Shown here: one piece after another, positions 1 to 8,755 of the stretch | Position numbering within the stretch: the stretch's first letter is position 1 | Layout of the letters: each line of letters starts with the position of its first letter | DNA from: Aquibacillus saliphilus | GTDB taxonomy: Bacteria; Bacillota; Bacilli; Bacillales; Amphibacillaceae | Direction of reading: 5' to 3' | DNA: 64,000 nucleotides | Assembly: GCF_020404745.1 (NCBI RefSeq) | Contig: NZ_JAIZAP010000012.1 | Span: 1 to 64,000 of the forward strand | Made by a program: the position numbers and the translations under genes | The notes under the pieces: model-generated | The model's database searches: none | What the model saw: the letters and a program-made list of their open reading frames with translations, nothing else | Told to the model about the DNA's origin: nothing

Positions 1-139
1 AGTACCTTCTGCCACTAATTATAAGGGTTTTTTTGATTTAATGAATACTATAATCTCCCATAATTTCCATTTAATTGAATTAAATGAACACTTGACATTG
101 TCGTTATCTTTTAATGCAACACTAGTGCGGAAATTATAA

Positions 140-298
140 AATGGACTGCTGTGGATAAATAATTCCTAAGTTAGCCACGTCCAGCTCCGGCGCCTACCAC
201 CTCGAGGTCTTAAGTCAATCCTCTCTGTGGAAAAGAACGCCACGCCGAGGCTTGTCTTAAGCTTGTCGGTGGTGAGCAAGGCGCCTTCGCTTTTGTTC
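140..298. repeat. Dispersed structured repeat, copy 1
   Basis: First of four related copies in the window (others near 9245, 22566 and 59776). The conserved flank reads AGTTAGCCACGTCCAGCTCC on the left and GCGCTTTTGTTC-like on the right. Between them the element folds: GGCGCC 189-194 with GGCGCC 280-285, ACCACC 196-201 with GGTGGT 268-273, CTTAAG 209-214 with CTTAAG 256-261, CCTC 220-223 with GAGG 247-250, GTGG 227-230 with CCAC 240-243. It abuts the 3' end of the minus-strand phosphoesterase gene. I saw nothing coding in bases 1-304; an apparent ORF at 227-439 only reads through the repeat. Confidence 0.85.
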
Positions 299-304
299 TT
301 AATA

Positions 305-1024
305 CTACAAACTACCATTACGAATAATATTCTCCATCATTTCTGTATTCGGGTACCTTACTTCGTTATATTTTTCTATCGTTTTTTCAAAGTCATAACT
401 TACCCGTTCAATGGATGTGCTCATGCTTTTCTTAGTTAGATTAACAATGGCGTAGGAGGCTTTCGTTTGTCCGTCGAATGGCAAACCAACACTACCTAAG
501 TTGATAACTGTTTTCCCATTAATGTAGCGGACATATGGTTTGTGAATATGACCATAAAGGTAAACATCAGCCGATTTTTCGGCCATAAGCTTCGTTTCGA
601 TATCTTTGTCTTCTACATCTGGCAAGACGACATCAAACAAACTGGTTGGTGTAGCATGAAAGATGTGAAATGCAGTACCTTCTTCTTCAAATGTAGCTTC
701 TGTAGGCAGGCTTGATAAATAATCAATATCGGATTGTTCTAATTGTGAAGTGGCGAAGTCTCGTTCTTGATTCATTAAATCAAGTGCTTGGTCTGGTACT
801 TCTCCTTTTTGAACGCCTCGTACAATCCATTCGTCTGCGTTCCCCTTCACTACTGTTGTTTTCAAGTTTCGCACCAATTCAATGGAACGTTTTGGTTCTG
901 GACCACGATAGGCAATGTCACCTAATACATAAATTTTATCAATATTCTTTTTGCTTATGTCGTCAAGTACGGCATCTAAAGCATGTGCGTTGCCATGAAT
1001 ATCGGAAATAAACGCTATTTTCAT
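305..1024 (-). CDS. Calcineurin-like metallophosphoesterase
   Basis: A 239-residue cytosolic phosphoesterase of the YfcE/MJ0936-like branch of the calcineurin superfamily, expected to hydrolyse phosphodiester or phosphomonoester bonds with two metal ions. The metal ligands are visible in order: D8 and H10 in SDIHGN, D36 in LGDIAYRGP, N62 in KGNADE, H123 in FHATP, and H159/H161 in YGHIHKP. The start is supported by AAGGAGAG just upstream. Length is normal for the family. It stands alone, with a structured repeat at its 3' end and MFS transporter convergent-side spacing upstream. Substrate cannot be read from sequence. Confidence 0.9.
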   Translation of the reverse strand: MKIAFISDIHGNAHALDAVLDDISKKNIDKIYVLGDIAYRGPEPKRSIELVRNLKTTVVKGNADEWIVRGVQKGEVPDQALDLMNQERDFATSQLEQSDIDYLSSLPTEATFEEEGTAFHIFHATPTSLFDVVLPDVEDKDIETKLMAEKSADVYLYGHIHKPYVRYINGKTVINLGSVGLPFDGQTKASYAIVNLTKKSMSTSIERVSYDFEKTIEKYNEVRYPNTEMMENIIRNGSL

Positions 1025-1133
1025 TGTATCTCTCCTTGTCTGCTGTTTTTTTTATCATATCATTTTTTTATGGGCGGGGTTAAGTTAGAAGGGATAATAG
1101 AGGGTGATTAACACTTATGAGTATGGAGGTAAC

Positions 1134-1188
1134 AGTTTCTGTCCATTGAACTATTTTCGGGTTAAACGGAGTTCACTGGACAGAAACT
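1134..1188 (-). terminator. Large stem-loop after MFS gene
   Basis: AGTTTCTGTCCA (1134-1145) pairs with TGGACAGAAACT (1177-1188), and an inner TGAACT/AGTTCA pair extends the stem, giving about 18 pairs with one mismatch. It starts 11 bases after the stop of the minus-strand transporter. There is no clear U-tract, so it may stabilise the mRNA end rather than terminate. Confidence 0.5.
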
Positions 1189-1198
1189 CTTATCAAAA

Positions 1199-2383
1199 TT
1201 ATACCACTTGCTTCTTTGCTTTTATCAATAACACGACATATAACACCATCGACAAAAATACGGATATTGCTGAACCAAGGTAAATGTAACTATAACCAAA
1301 AAGATAAGCAACTTGACCAAATGTGATTGCGCCAACACCTACGCCAAGATCGAAAAATGAGAAAAATGTTGCATTCGCCATTCCTTTTCGATTAGACTCA
1401 GCTTTTTCTACTGCCCAAGCTTGTAATGCAGGTTGTACGCTACCAAAACCTAAGCCGTACAAAGCTGCTGCTATAAATAAAATCAAAGAATTTGGTAGCC
1501 ACATTAATAGAAGCATAGCGATAAATATCAACGCTGTACCAGGTAAAAAGACAAAGATATGTCCTTTTACGTCATATATTTTACCCGCGAAAGTTCTAGA
1601 AACCATTAAAAATATTGCGAAAATCAGAAAATACATTTCGATTCCACTAATACCTTTAACTGCTGTATAGAGCGGAAGAAATGATGCTAGCCCGCCAAAT
1701 GTTACTGTAATAAAGAATAATAGGAATGCTGGCTGAATAGCGGTTTTTTCAAAGATATCGAATCTAGGATTAACTGATTTATGTGCAGGCGGCTCTACTT
1801 TTTTGTATTTAATAAGTGAAGATAAAATTAGAGCAACTGCTCCAAGTGCGGAACAAATCAAGAAAAGTTGGGGGAAGGATATGTATCCTACTAGTGTCAA
1901 TCCTAATGCAGGACCAAAAGCTAGTGCTAGGTTACCGGATAATCCAAAGTATCCCATCCCCTCACCGCGACGCTTAGGTGGAATTAAGTCGGTTGCAATT
2001 GTTCCTGTAGCTGTTGTTGAGAATCCCCATCCAATACCTTGAACGATACGCATCATAAATAAGAAAGCAATGCTGGGAATGATTGCATAGGATCCAACAG
2101 AGATAACGAAAATAGATAACCCTAACATGTAAACAAACTGTCTCCCCTTGGATTCTAAGGAATGTCCAGCATATGGACGAAAAATCAAAGCAGAAAAAGT
2201 GAAGATACCTGTAATAACTCCTATTATTTGATCACTGCCTCCTAATTGTTGAACAAATAACGGGATAGTTGGCAATGTCATTTGGAATCCTAAGAAAATA
2301 AAAAAGTTTGCCATACAGATGAGGGCAAAGTCTTTTGTCCATATTTTTTCAATTATATAGGGTTTTGCTAATTCTTTTTCCAT
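1199..2383 (-). CDS. MFS transporter
   Basis: A 394-residue integral membrane protein of the major facilitator superfamily with about 12 hydrophobic segments. The N-half carries the family loop region GKGRQFVY-like after the second helix (ESKGRQFVYMLG) and a motif-C-like stretch GWGFSTTATGTIATDLIPPKRRGEGMG is partly visible as IPPKRRGEG. The C-half repeats the fold. The sequence resembles drug/arabinose-efflux type members of Bacilli (YfkF/YttB-like). The start ATG has GAAGGGG about nine bases upstream. It is monocistronic; substrate is unknown. Confidence 0.85.
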   Translation of the reverse strand: MEKELAKPYIIEKIWTKDFALICMANFFIFLGFQMTLPTIPLFVQQLGGSDQIIGVITGIFTFSALIFRPYAGHSLESKGRQFVYMLGLSIFVISVGSYAIIPSIAFLFMMRIVQGIGWGFSTTATGTIATDLIPPKRRGEGMGYFGLSGNLALAFGPALGLTLVGYISFPQLFLICSALGAVALILSSLIKYKKVEPPAHKSVNPRFDIFEKTAIQPAFLLFFITVTFGGLASFLPLYTAVKGISGIEMYFLIFAIFLMVSRTFAGKIYDVKGHIFVFLPGTALIFIAMLLLMWLPNSLILFIAAALYGLGFGSVQPALQAWAVEKAESNRKGMANATFFSFFDLGVGVGAITFGQVAYLFGYSYIYLGSAISVFLSMVLYVVLLIKAKKQVV

Positions 2384-2676
2384 TATGTAGCGCCCCTTCT
2401 CCCTTCGTTACTCGAAGTATATTATACAAAAAATTCCGACTATTGTCATCTAAGGTAGCTTATAAAAAAGAAAGTGCTTTCATCAAATGTTTATTAAAAC
2501 CCTAATCATAGCTATGTGAGCGAGTCATAATCGTTCTTTAATAATAATAAAATGCTTAAACGTTAGTTATTTTAAAATAGATGAGTAAAAAGGTTGGTAA
2601 TGAGGTATACGTTTAATAAAGCTTATTAAAAATTAGCACAAAGAGAACAATTGATTAATCTACGAGGAGGTACTGC

Positions 2677-4623
2677 ATGAAATTAAATGTAACTGAGAAG
2701 ATAATTAAGGAACATTTACTATCTGGCGAAATGTCAGCTGGAAGTGAAATCGGACTTAAAATTGATCAAACACTAACACAAGATGCTACGGGTACGATGG
2801 TGATGTTGGAGCTCGAAGCAATGGATTTAGACTATGCAAAAACAGAGGTCTCAGCCCAATATGTTGATCATAATCTGATTCAAGTTGATAGTAAAAATCC
2901 AGATGATCACTTATTTTTACAAAGTGCAGCGAAGCGGTTTGGTCTTTATTATAGTCGTCCAGGTAATGGAGTTAGTCATCCTGTACATATGCAAAGATTG
3001 GCTAAGCCTGGCAAAACGCTACTTGGTTCTGACAGTCATACATGTGCGAATGGTTCAATGGGAATGTTAGCGATGGGAGCAGGTGGTATTGACGTAGCAA
3101 TGGCAATTGCAGGTGAACCCTTTTATGTGAAAATGCCGGAAGTTTGGGGTGTGAAGTTAACTGGAGAATTGCCAGATTGGGTAGGAGCAAAGGACGTTAT
3201 TTTTGAATTGCTACGCCGTCATGATGTAAAGGGTGGTGTTGGTAAGGTAATTGAATATTACGGGCCTGGTTTGAACGATTTGAATGCGATGGATCGACAT
3301 GTGATTGCTAATATGGGGGCAGAGCTTGGCGCAACAGGAACTGTTTTTCCTTCTGATAAAGAAGTTCGGCGTTTTCTGAAGGAACAAGGCCGAGAAGAAG
3401 ATTGGATTAAATTGAAAGCTGACAGAGGTGCGAGCTATGCTATCGAAGAAGAAATTAACTTATCAGAATTAGAACCCCTTGTAGCCAAACCGTCCAGTCC
3501 TGGAAATGTCGTTCCAGTATCTGAGGTTGCGGGTGAACCAATCTATCAATCTTATATTGGATCGTCTGCCAATCCTGGATTCTTAGACTTTGCAATGGTT
3601 GCTGAAATTGTAAAAGGAAAACAAGTTGCAGATGGCGTGTCACTTGATGTTAATCCTACTTCACGACAGATGTTGACTAATTTGGTGCAAGCTGGACATA
3701 TGGCTAGTTTACTTCAAGCAGGATCACGACTACACCAAGCCGGTTGCAATGGCTGTATCGGTATGGGGCAAGCGCCAGCAACTGGTCGGAATAGCTTAAG
3801 GACAACACCACGTAATTTTCCAGGACGTTCTGGGACAAAAGAAGATAGTGTTTTTCTATCTGGACCTGAGGTTGCGGCTGCTTCTGCTTTAACAGGTGTG
3901 ATTACTGATCCACGAACACTTGAGATGGAATATCCAAAAGTCAAAAGCCCAAGGAATCCAAAGATTGATAATAATCTATTAGATGAACCATTACCACCAG
4001 AAGAAGCGAGAAAGGTAGAGTTATATAAAGGGCCAAATATTGCATCTATTCCAGAGATGGATGAACTACCAAATCGTTTAGAAGTACCGATCCTGTTAAA
4101 AATGGGAAACAACATATCAACGGATGAAATCTTAGCTGGTGGCGCACGTGTTCTTCCTTTCAGGAGCAATCTACCTGAGATTAGTAAGTTTACTTTCGAG
4201 AATATTGATGAAACATACTACGATAAGGGAATGGATACAAAAGACTTAGGTGGTCACGCACTAGTCGGTGGTTTTAACTATGGTCAAGGTTCGAGCCGTG
4301 AGCATGCTGCATTAGCACCAAGATTTCTTGGGTTACGTATTGCTTTAGTCAAGGACTTCGCTAGAATCCATTGGCAAAATCTTGTTAATTTTGGCATCTT
4401 ACCTGTAACATTTATCAATGAAGAAGATTATGACAAATTAGAGCAAGGTGATGTCCTTGAGTTAACTAATTTACGAGAGAAAATTAAGCAAGGTAATCAA
4501 TTCACTATTACCATTAAAAATAAAGGTGAAAAGATAAATGTCCGCCATGCACTTTCCGGTAGACAAGTTGATATGATGTTGCATGGGGGATTAATTAACT
4601 GGATCAAGGAACGTCAGGTTTAA
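2677..4623 (+). CDS. Aconitate hydratase, Aquifex type (paralogue 1)
   Basis: A 648-residue [4Fe-4S] hydro-lyase that should interconvert citrate and isocitrate through cis-aconitate. It belongs to the shorter bacterial class (the Aquifex-type family of about 640-660 residues), not the 900-residue AcnA usual in Bacillus. Cluster ligands are C123 in GSDSHTCANG and C357/C360 in AGCNGCIGMG; the swivelling domain carries GQGSSREHAALAPR at about 537-548. Start ATG follows GAGGAGG. It is single, ends at a strong bidirectional terminator, and has a paralogue at 15456-17411 that is about 82% identical over the first 60 residues. Confidence 0.92.
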   Translation: MKLNVTEKIIKEHLLSGEMSAGSEIGLKIDQTLTQDATGTMVMLELEAMDLDYAKTEVSAQYVDHNLIQVDSKNPDDHLFLQSAAKRFGLYYSRPGNGVSHPVHMQRLAKPGKTLLGSDSHTCANGSMGMLAMGAGGIDVAMAIAGEPFYVKMPEVWGVKLTGELPDWVGAKDVIFELLRRHDVKGGVGKVIEYYGPGLNDLNAMDRHVIANMGAELGATGTVFPSDKEVRRFLKEQGREEDWIKLKADRGASYAIEEEINLSELEPLVAKPSSPGNVVPVSEVAGEPIYQSYIGSSANPGFLDFAMVAEIVKGKQVADGVSLDVNPTSRQMLTNLVQAGHMASLLQAGSRLHQAGCNGCIGMGQAPATGRNSLRTTPRNFPGRSGTKEDSVFLSGPEVAAASALTGVITDPRTLEMEYPKVKSPRNPKIDNNLLDEPLPPEEARKVELYKGPNIASIPEMDELPNRLEVPILLKMGNNISTDEILAGGARVLPFRSNLPEISKFTFENIDETYYDKGMDTKDLGGHALVGGFNYGQGSSREHAALAPRFLGLRIALVKDFARIHWQNLVNFGILPVTFINEEDYDKLEQGDVLELTNLREKIKQGNQFTITIKNKGEKINVRHALSGRQVDMMLHGGLINWIKERQV

Positions 4624-4635
4624 ACTGTTGAACAA

Positions 4636-4674
4636 GAAAGCATCCACTTTGTGATTGTCAAAGTGGATGCTTTC
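4636..4674. terminator. Bidirectional terminator
   Basis: GAAAGCATCCACTTTG (4636-4651) pairs perfectly with CAAAGTGGATGCTTTC (4659-4674), loop 7. It sits between the convergent aconitase and small membrane protein genes and has T- and A-rich flanks. Confidence 0.85.
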
Positions 4675-4687
4675 TCAAAAAAAGTAT

Positions 4688-4912
4688 TTAATTTGATTTC
4701 TGGTTAATTTTTTCAGCAACCTTATAGGCGTCAACCATTCCCCAAATCCATAAAATAGGAGTAGTAATGAAACCAATAAGAATGAACATCATAGCCCAAG
4801 AAATAGCATAAACAATAATAAACCCGATACCTTTACCAATTTGTCCATTGTATATTTGACCTAGTCCAGTAACAAAAAAAGATAAAACCGCTGCTAAGCC
4901 GGCACTTTTCAT
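4688..4912 (-). CDS. Small TM2-like membrane protein
   Basis: A 74-residue protein with two hydrophobic segments (about residues 4-20 and 30-62) and a GLGQIYNGQIGKGIGF signature typical of TM2/DUF5683-like small membrane proteins: a glycine-rich turn after the first helix, then a long second hydrophobic stretch. I chose the ATG at 4912 because GAGGTG lies eight bases before it; an upstream ATG at 4930 would add MKRCFY without a good ribosome binding site. Function is unknown. It converges on the aconitase gene and shares its terminator. Confidence 0.75.
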   Translation of the reverse strand: MKSAGLAAVLSFFVTGLGQIYNGQIGKGIGFIIVYAISWAMMFILIGFITTPILWIWGMVDAYKVAEKINQKSN

Positions 4913-5061
4913 ATAGAAACACCTCTTCATCTAAAATAACTTCACATGTATAGTATAGTCCTGAATTTATAATAATTAAAGAGAAGAAATGTTAACTATC
5001 GCTTGTATAAAACCAAGGCATAGTTAAATTAGTAATTATTGTTCAGAAGTATTATTAATTT

Positions 5062-5104
5062 AGTGATTTTTATCACTTTTATAATTAGCGATCTCATTTA
5101 AAAT
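5062..5104 (+). promoter_or_regulatory. FNR/CRP-like site with class II promoter spacing (cupin gene)
   Basis: AGTGA-TTTTTA-TCACT (5062-5077) is a perfect 5-6-5 inverted repeat matching the TGTGA-N6-TCACA layout of FNR/CRP-family operators except at the outermost base. A -10-like TAAAAT lies at 5099-5104, which puts the expected start at about 5111 and the operator centre at -41.5. A second short inverted repeat, TGAGA-N5-TCTCA, follows at 5108-5122. Confidence 0.6.
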
Positions 5105-5180
5105 AAATGAGAACGAATCTCAAGTAGATTTTAGAAAAGTTTATAAAAATTTCAGCAACAATTTAAAGGAGAATTTACTG

Positions 5181-5522
5181 ATGAAAAAACAAAATTTGAG
5201 TGAATATATTGAATTTAGTGAAGAAAGATTTACCAAGCGCGTTGTATTTAAGGAAGGGCAAAGCACAGTTTTTCTACTGAATTTCAAACCTGGACAATCT
5301 TTACCTGCTCATAAGCATCCAGGAACGAATGTCTATTTACAACTATTACAGGGAGAGGGCACGTTTACTTTTGATGGTGAGAAAGTTGCAGTTACAAAAG
5401 ACGATATCCTAGTCGCTGGTGGAGATGAAGAGCTTTCTTTTGCTAACGATGGATCATCAAATGTAAGTCTTTATGTTATGTTAAATAAAATTCCAGATGA
5501 CAGCTATGCAAAAGATGTTTAA
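5181..5522 (+). CDS. Cupin-domain protein
   Basis: A 113-residue single-domain cupin. The first cupin motif is visible as PGQSLPAHKHPGTNVYLQLLQGEGTF (G-x5-H-x-H-x4-N in place of the usual E, about residues 37-62), and the second as DDILVAGGDEELSFANDGSSNVSLYV. The paired histidines suggest a metal site, so it may be a small dioxygenase-like or ligand-binding protein. ATG follows AAAGGAG. It is monocistronic, closed by a strong terminator, and behind an FNR/CRP-like promoter, which suggests anaerobic or nitrosative control. Confidence 0.85.
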   Translation: MKKQNLSEYIEFSEERFTKRVVFKEGQSTVFLLNFKPGQSLPAHKHPGTNVYLQLLQGEGTFTFDGEKVAVTKDDILVAGGDEELSFANDGSSNVSLYVMLNKIPDDSYAKDV

Positions 5523-5541
5523 AATAAGCCAATAAAAAAGT

Positions 5542-5584
5542 GCAAAACGGTTAACTTGTTATTACAAGTTAACCGTTTTTTTGC
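5542..5584 (+). terminator. Rho-independent terminator (cupin gene)
   Basis: AAAACGGTTAACTTGT (5544-5559) pairs perfectly with ACAAGTTAACCGTTTT (5564-5579), loop of four, then a run of T residues. Confidence 0.9.
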
Positions 5585-5699
5585 GTTCATCAAAACCACT
5601 GTTAATCCCCTAAAAGTGTTTAATGTATAAAACTGGATGTCATATTGAGGTTTTAAATTTCATATAATTGAAGGCGTGTACAAATGATAACAGTCGGCA

Positions 5700-5715
5700 T
5701 AAATGAATTCATTTA
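5700..5715 (+). promoter_or_regulatory. 16-bp palindrome upstream of GntP permease
   Basis: TAAATGAATTCATTTA is a perfect palindrome 30 bases before the permease start. It may be an operator; the cognate regulator is not visible nearby. Confidence 0.35.
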
Positions 5716-5744
5716 CAAAAAATAACTTTTAAAGGGGTGGCAGT

Positions 5745-7106
5745 ATGGAGGGTTATGGTCTTATTCTTGTTATTGTTTTTGGGGTTTTATTTGTTATTTT
5801 CGCAACTGCTAAGTTAAGGCTTCATCCGTTTATTTCTTTAATAATCGCTTCATTTGCAATCGGGATCATAGCAGGGTTACCGCTTGCGGATGTTGTTGAA
5901 GCAGTAAATGGTGGTTTTGGCGGGTTAATGAGTAGCATCGGTCTTGTGATTATCTTTGGTACAATTATTGGAGTTATCCTGGAAAAATCAGGTGCGGCGC
6001 TTCGAATGGCGGAGGTTGTACTCCGTTTAGTAGGTGAAAAACGGCCACAACTGGCGATGAGTTTAATTGGTGGAATAGTCAGCATTCCAGTATTCTGTGA
6101 TTCTGGCTATGTCATTTTGTCATCTTTAAAAAAAGCGCTTGCAAAAAAAGCGAAAGTAACCATTGCCTCGATGGCAATAGCTTTGTCTACAGGCTTATTT
6201 GCGACCCATACATTAGTTCCACCAACACCAGGACCGATAGCAGCGGCAGGGAATATCGGGGCTGAAAATTACCTGGGTACGGTTATTTTAATGGGGTTAA
6301 TTGTTGTTATTCCGGTAATTTTTGCAGGGTATTTATGGGCGATGAAAGTAGGTACTAAAATAAAAGTGGAAGGTGAAGGTGAAGAGGGTACAGGTTTTAG
6401 TTACGAAGAGATTGTTAAACAATTTGGCGCAATGCCTACAGCATCAAAGTCATTTGCACCAATTGTTGTCCCGATATTGTTAATTGCGTTCAGCTCTTTT
6501 TTAACCTTTATGGAGTTAGTGGGACCGCTAGTTAATGTTTTCTTGTTCTTAGGTTCACCTGTAGTAGCCCTACTAATTGGTGTGTTATTCGCCTTTTTAT
6601 TGATGCCATCCTATGATGAAGAAACACTTACCAATTGGATAGGTGTCGGTATAAAAGAAGCTGCTCCAATTCTATTAATTACTGGGGCTGGGGGAGCGTT
6701 TGGATCGGTTATCAAGGCAACTCCAGTTGCGGAATTTATCCAAGGATTTGCAGACAGTGGTATATTTACTGGAGCGTTGTTCATCTTCATTCCATTCCTG
6801 ATTGCAGCAGCACTAAAAACTGCACAAGGGTCATCAACTGCAGCACTTGTAATTACGTCAACATTAGTTGCGCCTTTACTGATACAAGTAGGTATAGATG
6901 GTGCAGTACCGCTTGCTTTGGTAGTTATGTCTATCGGAGCTGGTGCAATGGTTGTTTCGCATGTTAATGATAGTTATTTCTGGGTTGTTAAAGAATTTAG
7001 TGGAATGTCAGTGACGCAAGCATATAAGGCACAAACTGCTGGAACACTTGTTCAAGGCTTAGTTGCGATTATTGTAACGTTCTTACTATGGATGATTTTT
7101 GTTTAA
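5745..7106 (+). CDS. GntP-family sugar-acid permease
   Basis: A 453-residue, strongly hydrophobic protein with about 12-14 membrane segments, of the gluconate:H+ symporter (GntP) family. Family signatures include SIGLVIIFGTIIGVILEKSGAA near residues 63-85, CDSGYVIL near 121, and THTLVPPTPGPIAAA near 151-165. Members import gluconate, glycerate, idonate or related sugar acids. Start ATG follows AAAGGGGTGG. No sugar-acid kinase is adjacent, but a glycerate kinase is encoded at 18664, so glycerate is one possible substrate. Confidence 0.92.
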   Translation: MEGYGLILVIVFGVLFVIFATAKLRLHPFISLIIASFAIGIIAGLPLADVVEAVNGGFGGLMSSIGLVIIFGTIIGVILEKSGAALRMAEVVLRLVGEKRPQLAMSLIGGIVSIPVFCDSGYVILSSLKKALAKKAKVTIASMAIALSTGLFATHTLVPPTPGPIAAAGNIGAENYLGTVILMGLIVVIPVIFAGYLWAMKVGTKIKVEGEGEEGTGFSYEEIVKQFGAMPTASKSFAPIVVPILLIAFSSFLTFMELVGPLVNVFLFLGSPVVALLIGVLFAFLLMPSYDEETLTNWIGVGIKEAAPILLITGAGGAFGSVIKATPVAEFIQGFADSGIFTGALFIFIPFLIAAALKTAQGSSTAALVITSTLVAPLLIQVGIDGAVPLALVVMSIGAGAMVVSHVNDSYFWVVKEFSGMSVTQAYKAQTAGTLVQGLVAIIVTFLLWMIFV

Positions 7107-7124
7107 AAATAATAAGTAAAAAGA

Positions 7125-7166
7125 AGACGAACACTGCCTAGTTAAAAAGGTAGTGTTCGTCTGTTT
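7125..7166. terminator. Bidirectional terminator
   Basis: AGACGAACACTGCCT (7125-7139) pairs with AGGTAGTGTTCGTCT (7148-7162) with one mismatch. It separates the convergent permease and prs genes. Confidence 0.85.
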
Positions 7167-7190
7167 GGAGTCATTCTATTTCTTCTGAAA

Positions 7191-8144
7191 TTAGTCAAAC
7201 AACACGCTTACTGATTGTTGTTCATAAACACGGATAAGAGCATCACTTAATAGTGGGGCAACTGTAAGTTGCGTAATCTTATCTATTTGTTTTTCTTTGG
7301 TCAAAGGGATGCTGTTCGTAACAATTAATTCTTTTAATTGTGATTTTTGAAGTTTTTCGATTGCAAGTCCTGATAACACCGGGTGCGTGCTACAGGCATA
7401 TACTTCTTTTGCACCATTTTCTAAGAGTGCCCTTGTTCCTGTTGTCACCCTTGTCCCAGTGTCGATAATATCATCAATTAGAATAGCTGTCTTTCCTTCA
7501 ATTTCACCAACAATATTTATTTCACCAGCAAAATTCTCAGTTGGACTTCGTTTATCAATGATAGCGATAGTCGATTTTAGACGGTCTGCCATTTGGCGAG
7601 CACGTTTAACACTACCATGATCGGGAGCGACAACTACGATGTCATCAAAATTCTTTTGAATTAAATAATCAGATAAAAGAGGAATACCAACTAACTGATC
7701 GACGGGTATGTTGAAAAATCCTTGAATTTGAGTTGCGTGTAAATCTAATGTAATTACCCGATTAGCACCAGCTGTTTCAATTAAGTCAGCGATTAGCTTG
7801 GCTGTAATGGGTTCCCTTGAACGAGCTTTTCTGTCTTGGCGAGCATAACCATAATATGGAATAACAACGTTGATTGTTTCTACTGAAGCGCGTTTTAATG
7901 CATCAATCATGATTAATAGTTCCATAATATTTTGATTAACTGGCTCGCTTGTCGATTGAATAACGAATACTTCACAACCACGAACACTTTCTTCGATATT
8001 GATCTGTATCTCGCCATCACTAAATGTCTGCACTGAAGATTTCCCAAGCGCAAGTCCCATGTTCGAAGCAATTTCCTCTGCCAGTGCTGGGTTAGAGCTT
8101 AATGTGAAGACTTTTAATTTAGAACTTTTATAGTTGTTTGACAC
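7191..8144 (-). CDS. prs: Ribose-phosphate pyrophosphokinase paralogue
   Basis: A 317-residue class I PRPP synthetase, which transfers pyrophosphate from ATP to ribose 5-phosphate for nucleotide, histidine and tryptophan synthesis. Visible signatures are the N-terminal [16 protein letters not shown], the flexible loop [16 protein letters not shown] (about 98-113), [12 protein letters not shown] and the PRPP loop. That loop reads [10 protein letters not shown] (224-233) instead of the near-invariant DDxIDT(A/G)GT, an unusual change. GTG at 8144 is preferred because GGAGGG lies eight bases before it. It stands alone rather than in the gcaD-prs-ctc context known from Bacillus, so it is probably a second copy. 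Confidence 0.9.
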   Translation of the reverse strand: MSNNYKSSKLKVFTLSSNPALAEEIASNMGLALGKSSVQTFSDGEIQINIEESVRGCEVFVIQSTSEPVNQNIMELLIMIDALKRASVETINVVIPYYGYARQDRKARSREPITAKLIADLIETAGANRVITLDLHATQIQGFFNIPVDQLVGIPLLSDYLIQKNFDDIVVVAPDHGSVKRARQMADRLKSTIAIIDKRSPTENFAGEINIVGEIEGKTAILIDDIIDTGTRVTTGTRALLENGAKEVYACSTHPVLSGLAIEKLQKSQLKELIVTNSIPLTKEKQIDKITQLTVAPLLSDALIRVYEQQSVSVLFD

Positions 8145-8345
8145 GAACAAATCCCTCCAATGTAGCTTGAAAAACTACCTTATCTATTATATTTAGGATA
8201 GCATAACTAACGTATTTATGCCCAATCTAATTGTGCAATATTGTGCTATCATCTCAAAAAAAGGTATCCACTTGCAAGTTTTGAAGGAAATCGACGGATT
8301 AAAATTTGATGTTAAATTTTTTTACAATGTATTTTAAAACTAAAT

Positions 8346-8371
8346 GTTTTTATTTAATTTGGATTGGGTAT
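8346..8371 (+). promoter_or_regulatory. Sigma-B-like promoter
   Basis: GTTTTT (8346-8351), 14-base spacer, GGGTAT (8366-8371). The -10 matches the general-stress sigma-B consensus exactly and the -35 at four of six positions (GTTTAA). It lies 80 bases before a GlsB/YeaQ-family gene, a family often under stress control. Confidence 0.5.
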
Positions 8372-8451
8372 TTGTATTATATGTTTAGGAATACTCATTA
8401 AGATTTTGTATAGGCTTTTATTAGAAGTTAAATTGAAAGGAAGTGTTATAA

Positions 8452-8697
8452 ATGGGACTTATTATGTATTTAATTGTTGGTGGTTTAATAGGTTGGCTAG
8501 CAGGCGTTATTCTTGGAAAGGATCTTCCTGCTGGAATTATCGGAAACATTATTGCTGGTATCATCGGTGCCTGGATAGGTGGAGAGTTACTTGGAAGTAT
8601 CGGACCGGTACTTGCGGGTATTGCAATTATTCCAGCGTTAATCGGGGCGGTTATTTTTGTTTTCTTACTAAGTCTTGTTGTAAAAGCGATAAAATAA
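8452..8697 (+). CDS. GlsB/YeaQ/YmgE family stress membrane protein
   Basis: An 81-residue protein with three hydrophobic segments and the repeated glycine-rich pattern of the transglycosylase-associated family: GGLIGWLAGVILGKDLPAGIIGN then GIIGAWIGGELLG. Members are small envelope proteins induced in stress; molecular role is not established. ATG follows AAAGGAAG at good spacing. Overlapping ORFs in other frames here are shadows. The gene is monocistronic, behind a sigma-B-like promoter and before a simple hairpin terminator. Confidence 0.88.
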   Translation: MGLIMYLIVGGLIGWLAGVILGKDLPAGIIGNIIAGIIGAWIGGELLGSIGPVLAGIAIIPALIGAVIFVFLLSLVVKAIK

Positions 8698-8724
8698 TGC
8701 GATACGAACCTAAATACTAAAGGC

Positions 8725-8750
8725 AAGCACTCTGTTGAGGGGTGCTTTTT
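8725..8750 (+). terminator. Terminator (GlsB-like gene)
   Basis: A stem AAGCAC(T)C / GGGTGCTT around a short loop, followed by a T-rich run. Confidence 0.7.
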
Positions 8751-8755
8751 ATTTT

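Noticed and set aside
227-439. ORF through repeat copy 1 into the phosphoesterase gene
   Set aside because: Half is a dispersed noncoding repeat and half is antisense to a clear gene.
3714-4169. 151-codon ORF antisense to aconitase 1
   Set aside because: Shadow of a well-conserved gene; no ribosome binding site.
8151-8345. Riboswitch or PurR box upstream of prs
   Set aside because: I found no CGAA-type PurBox pair and no conserved aptamer core.
8364-8720. 118-codon plus-strand ORF overlapping the GlsB-like gene
   Set aside because: Different frame, cysteine/tryptophan-rich nonsense composition; the 81-residue frame matches a known family.
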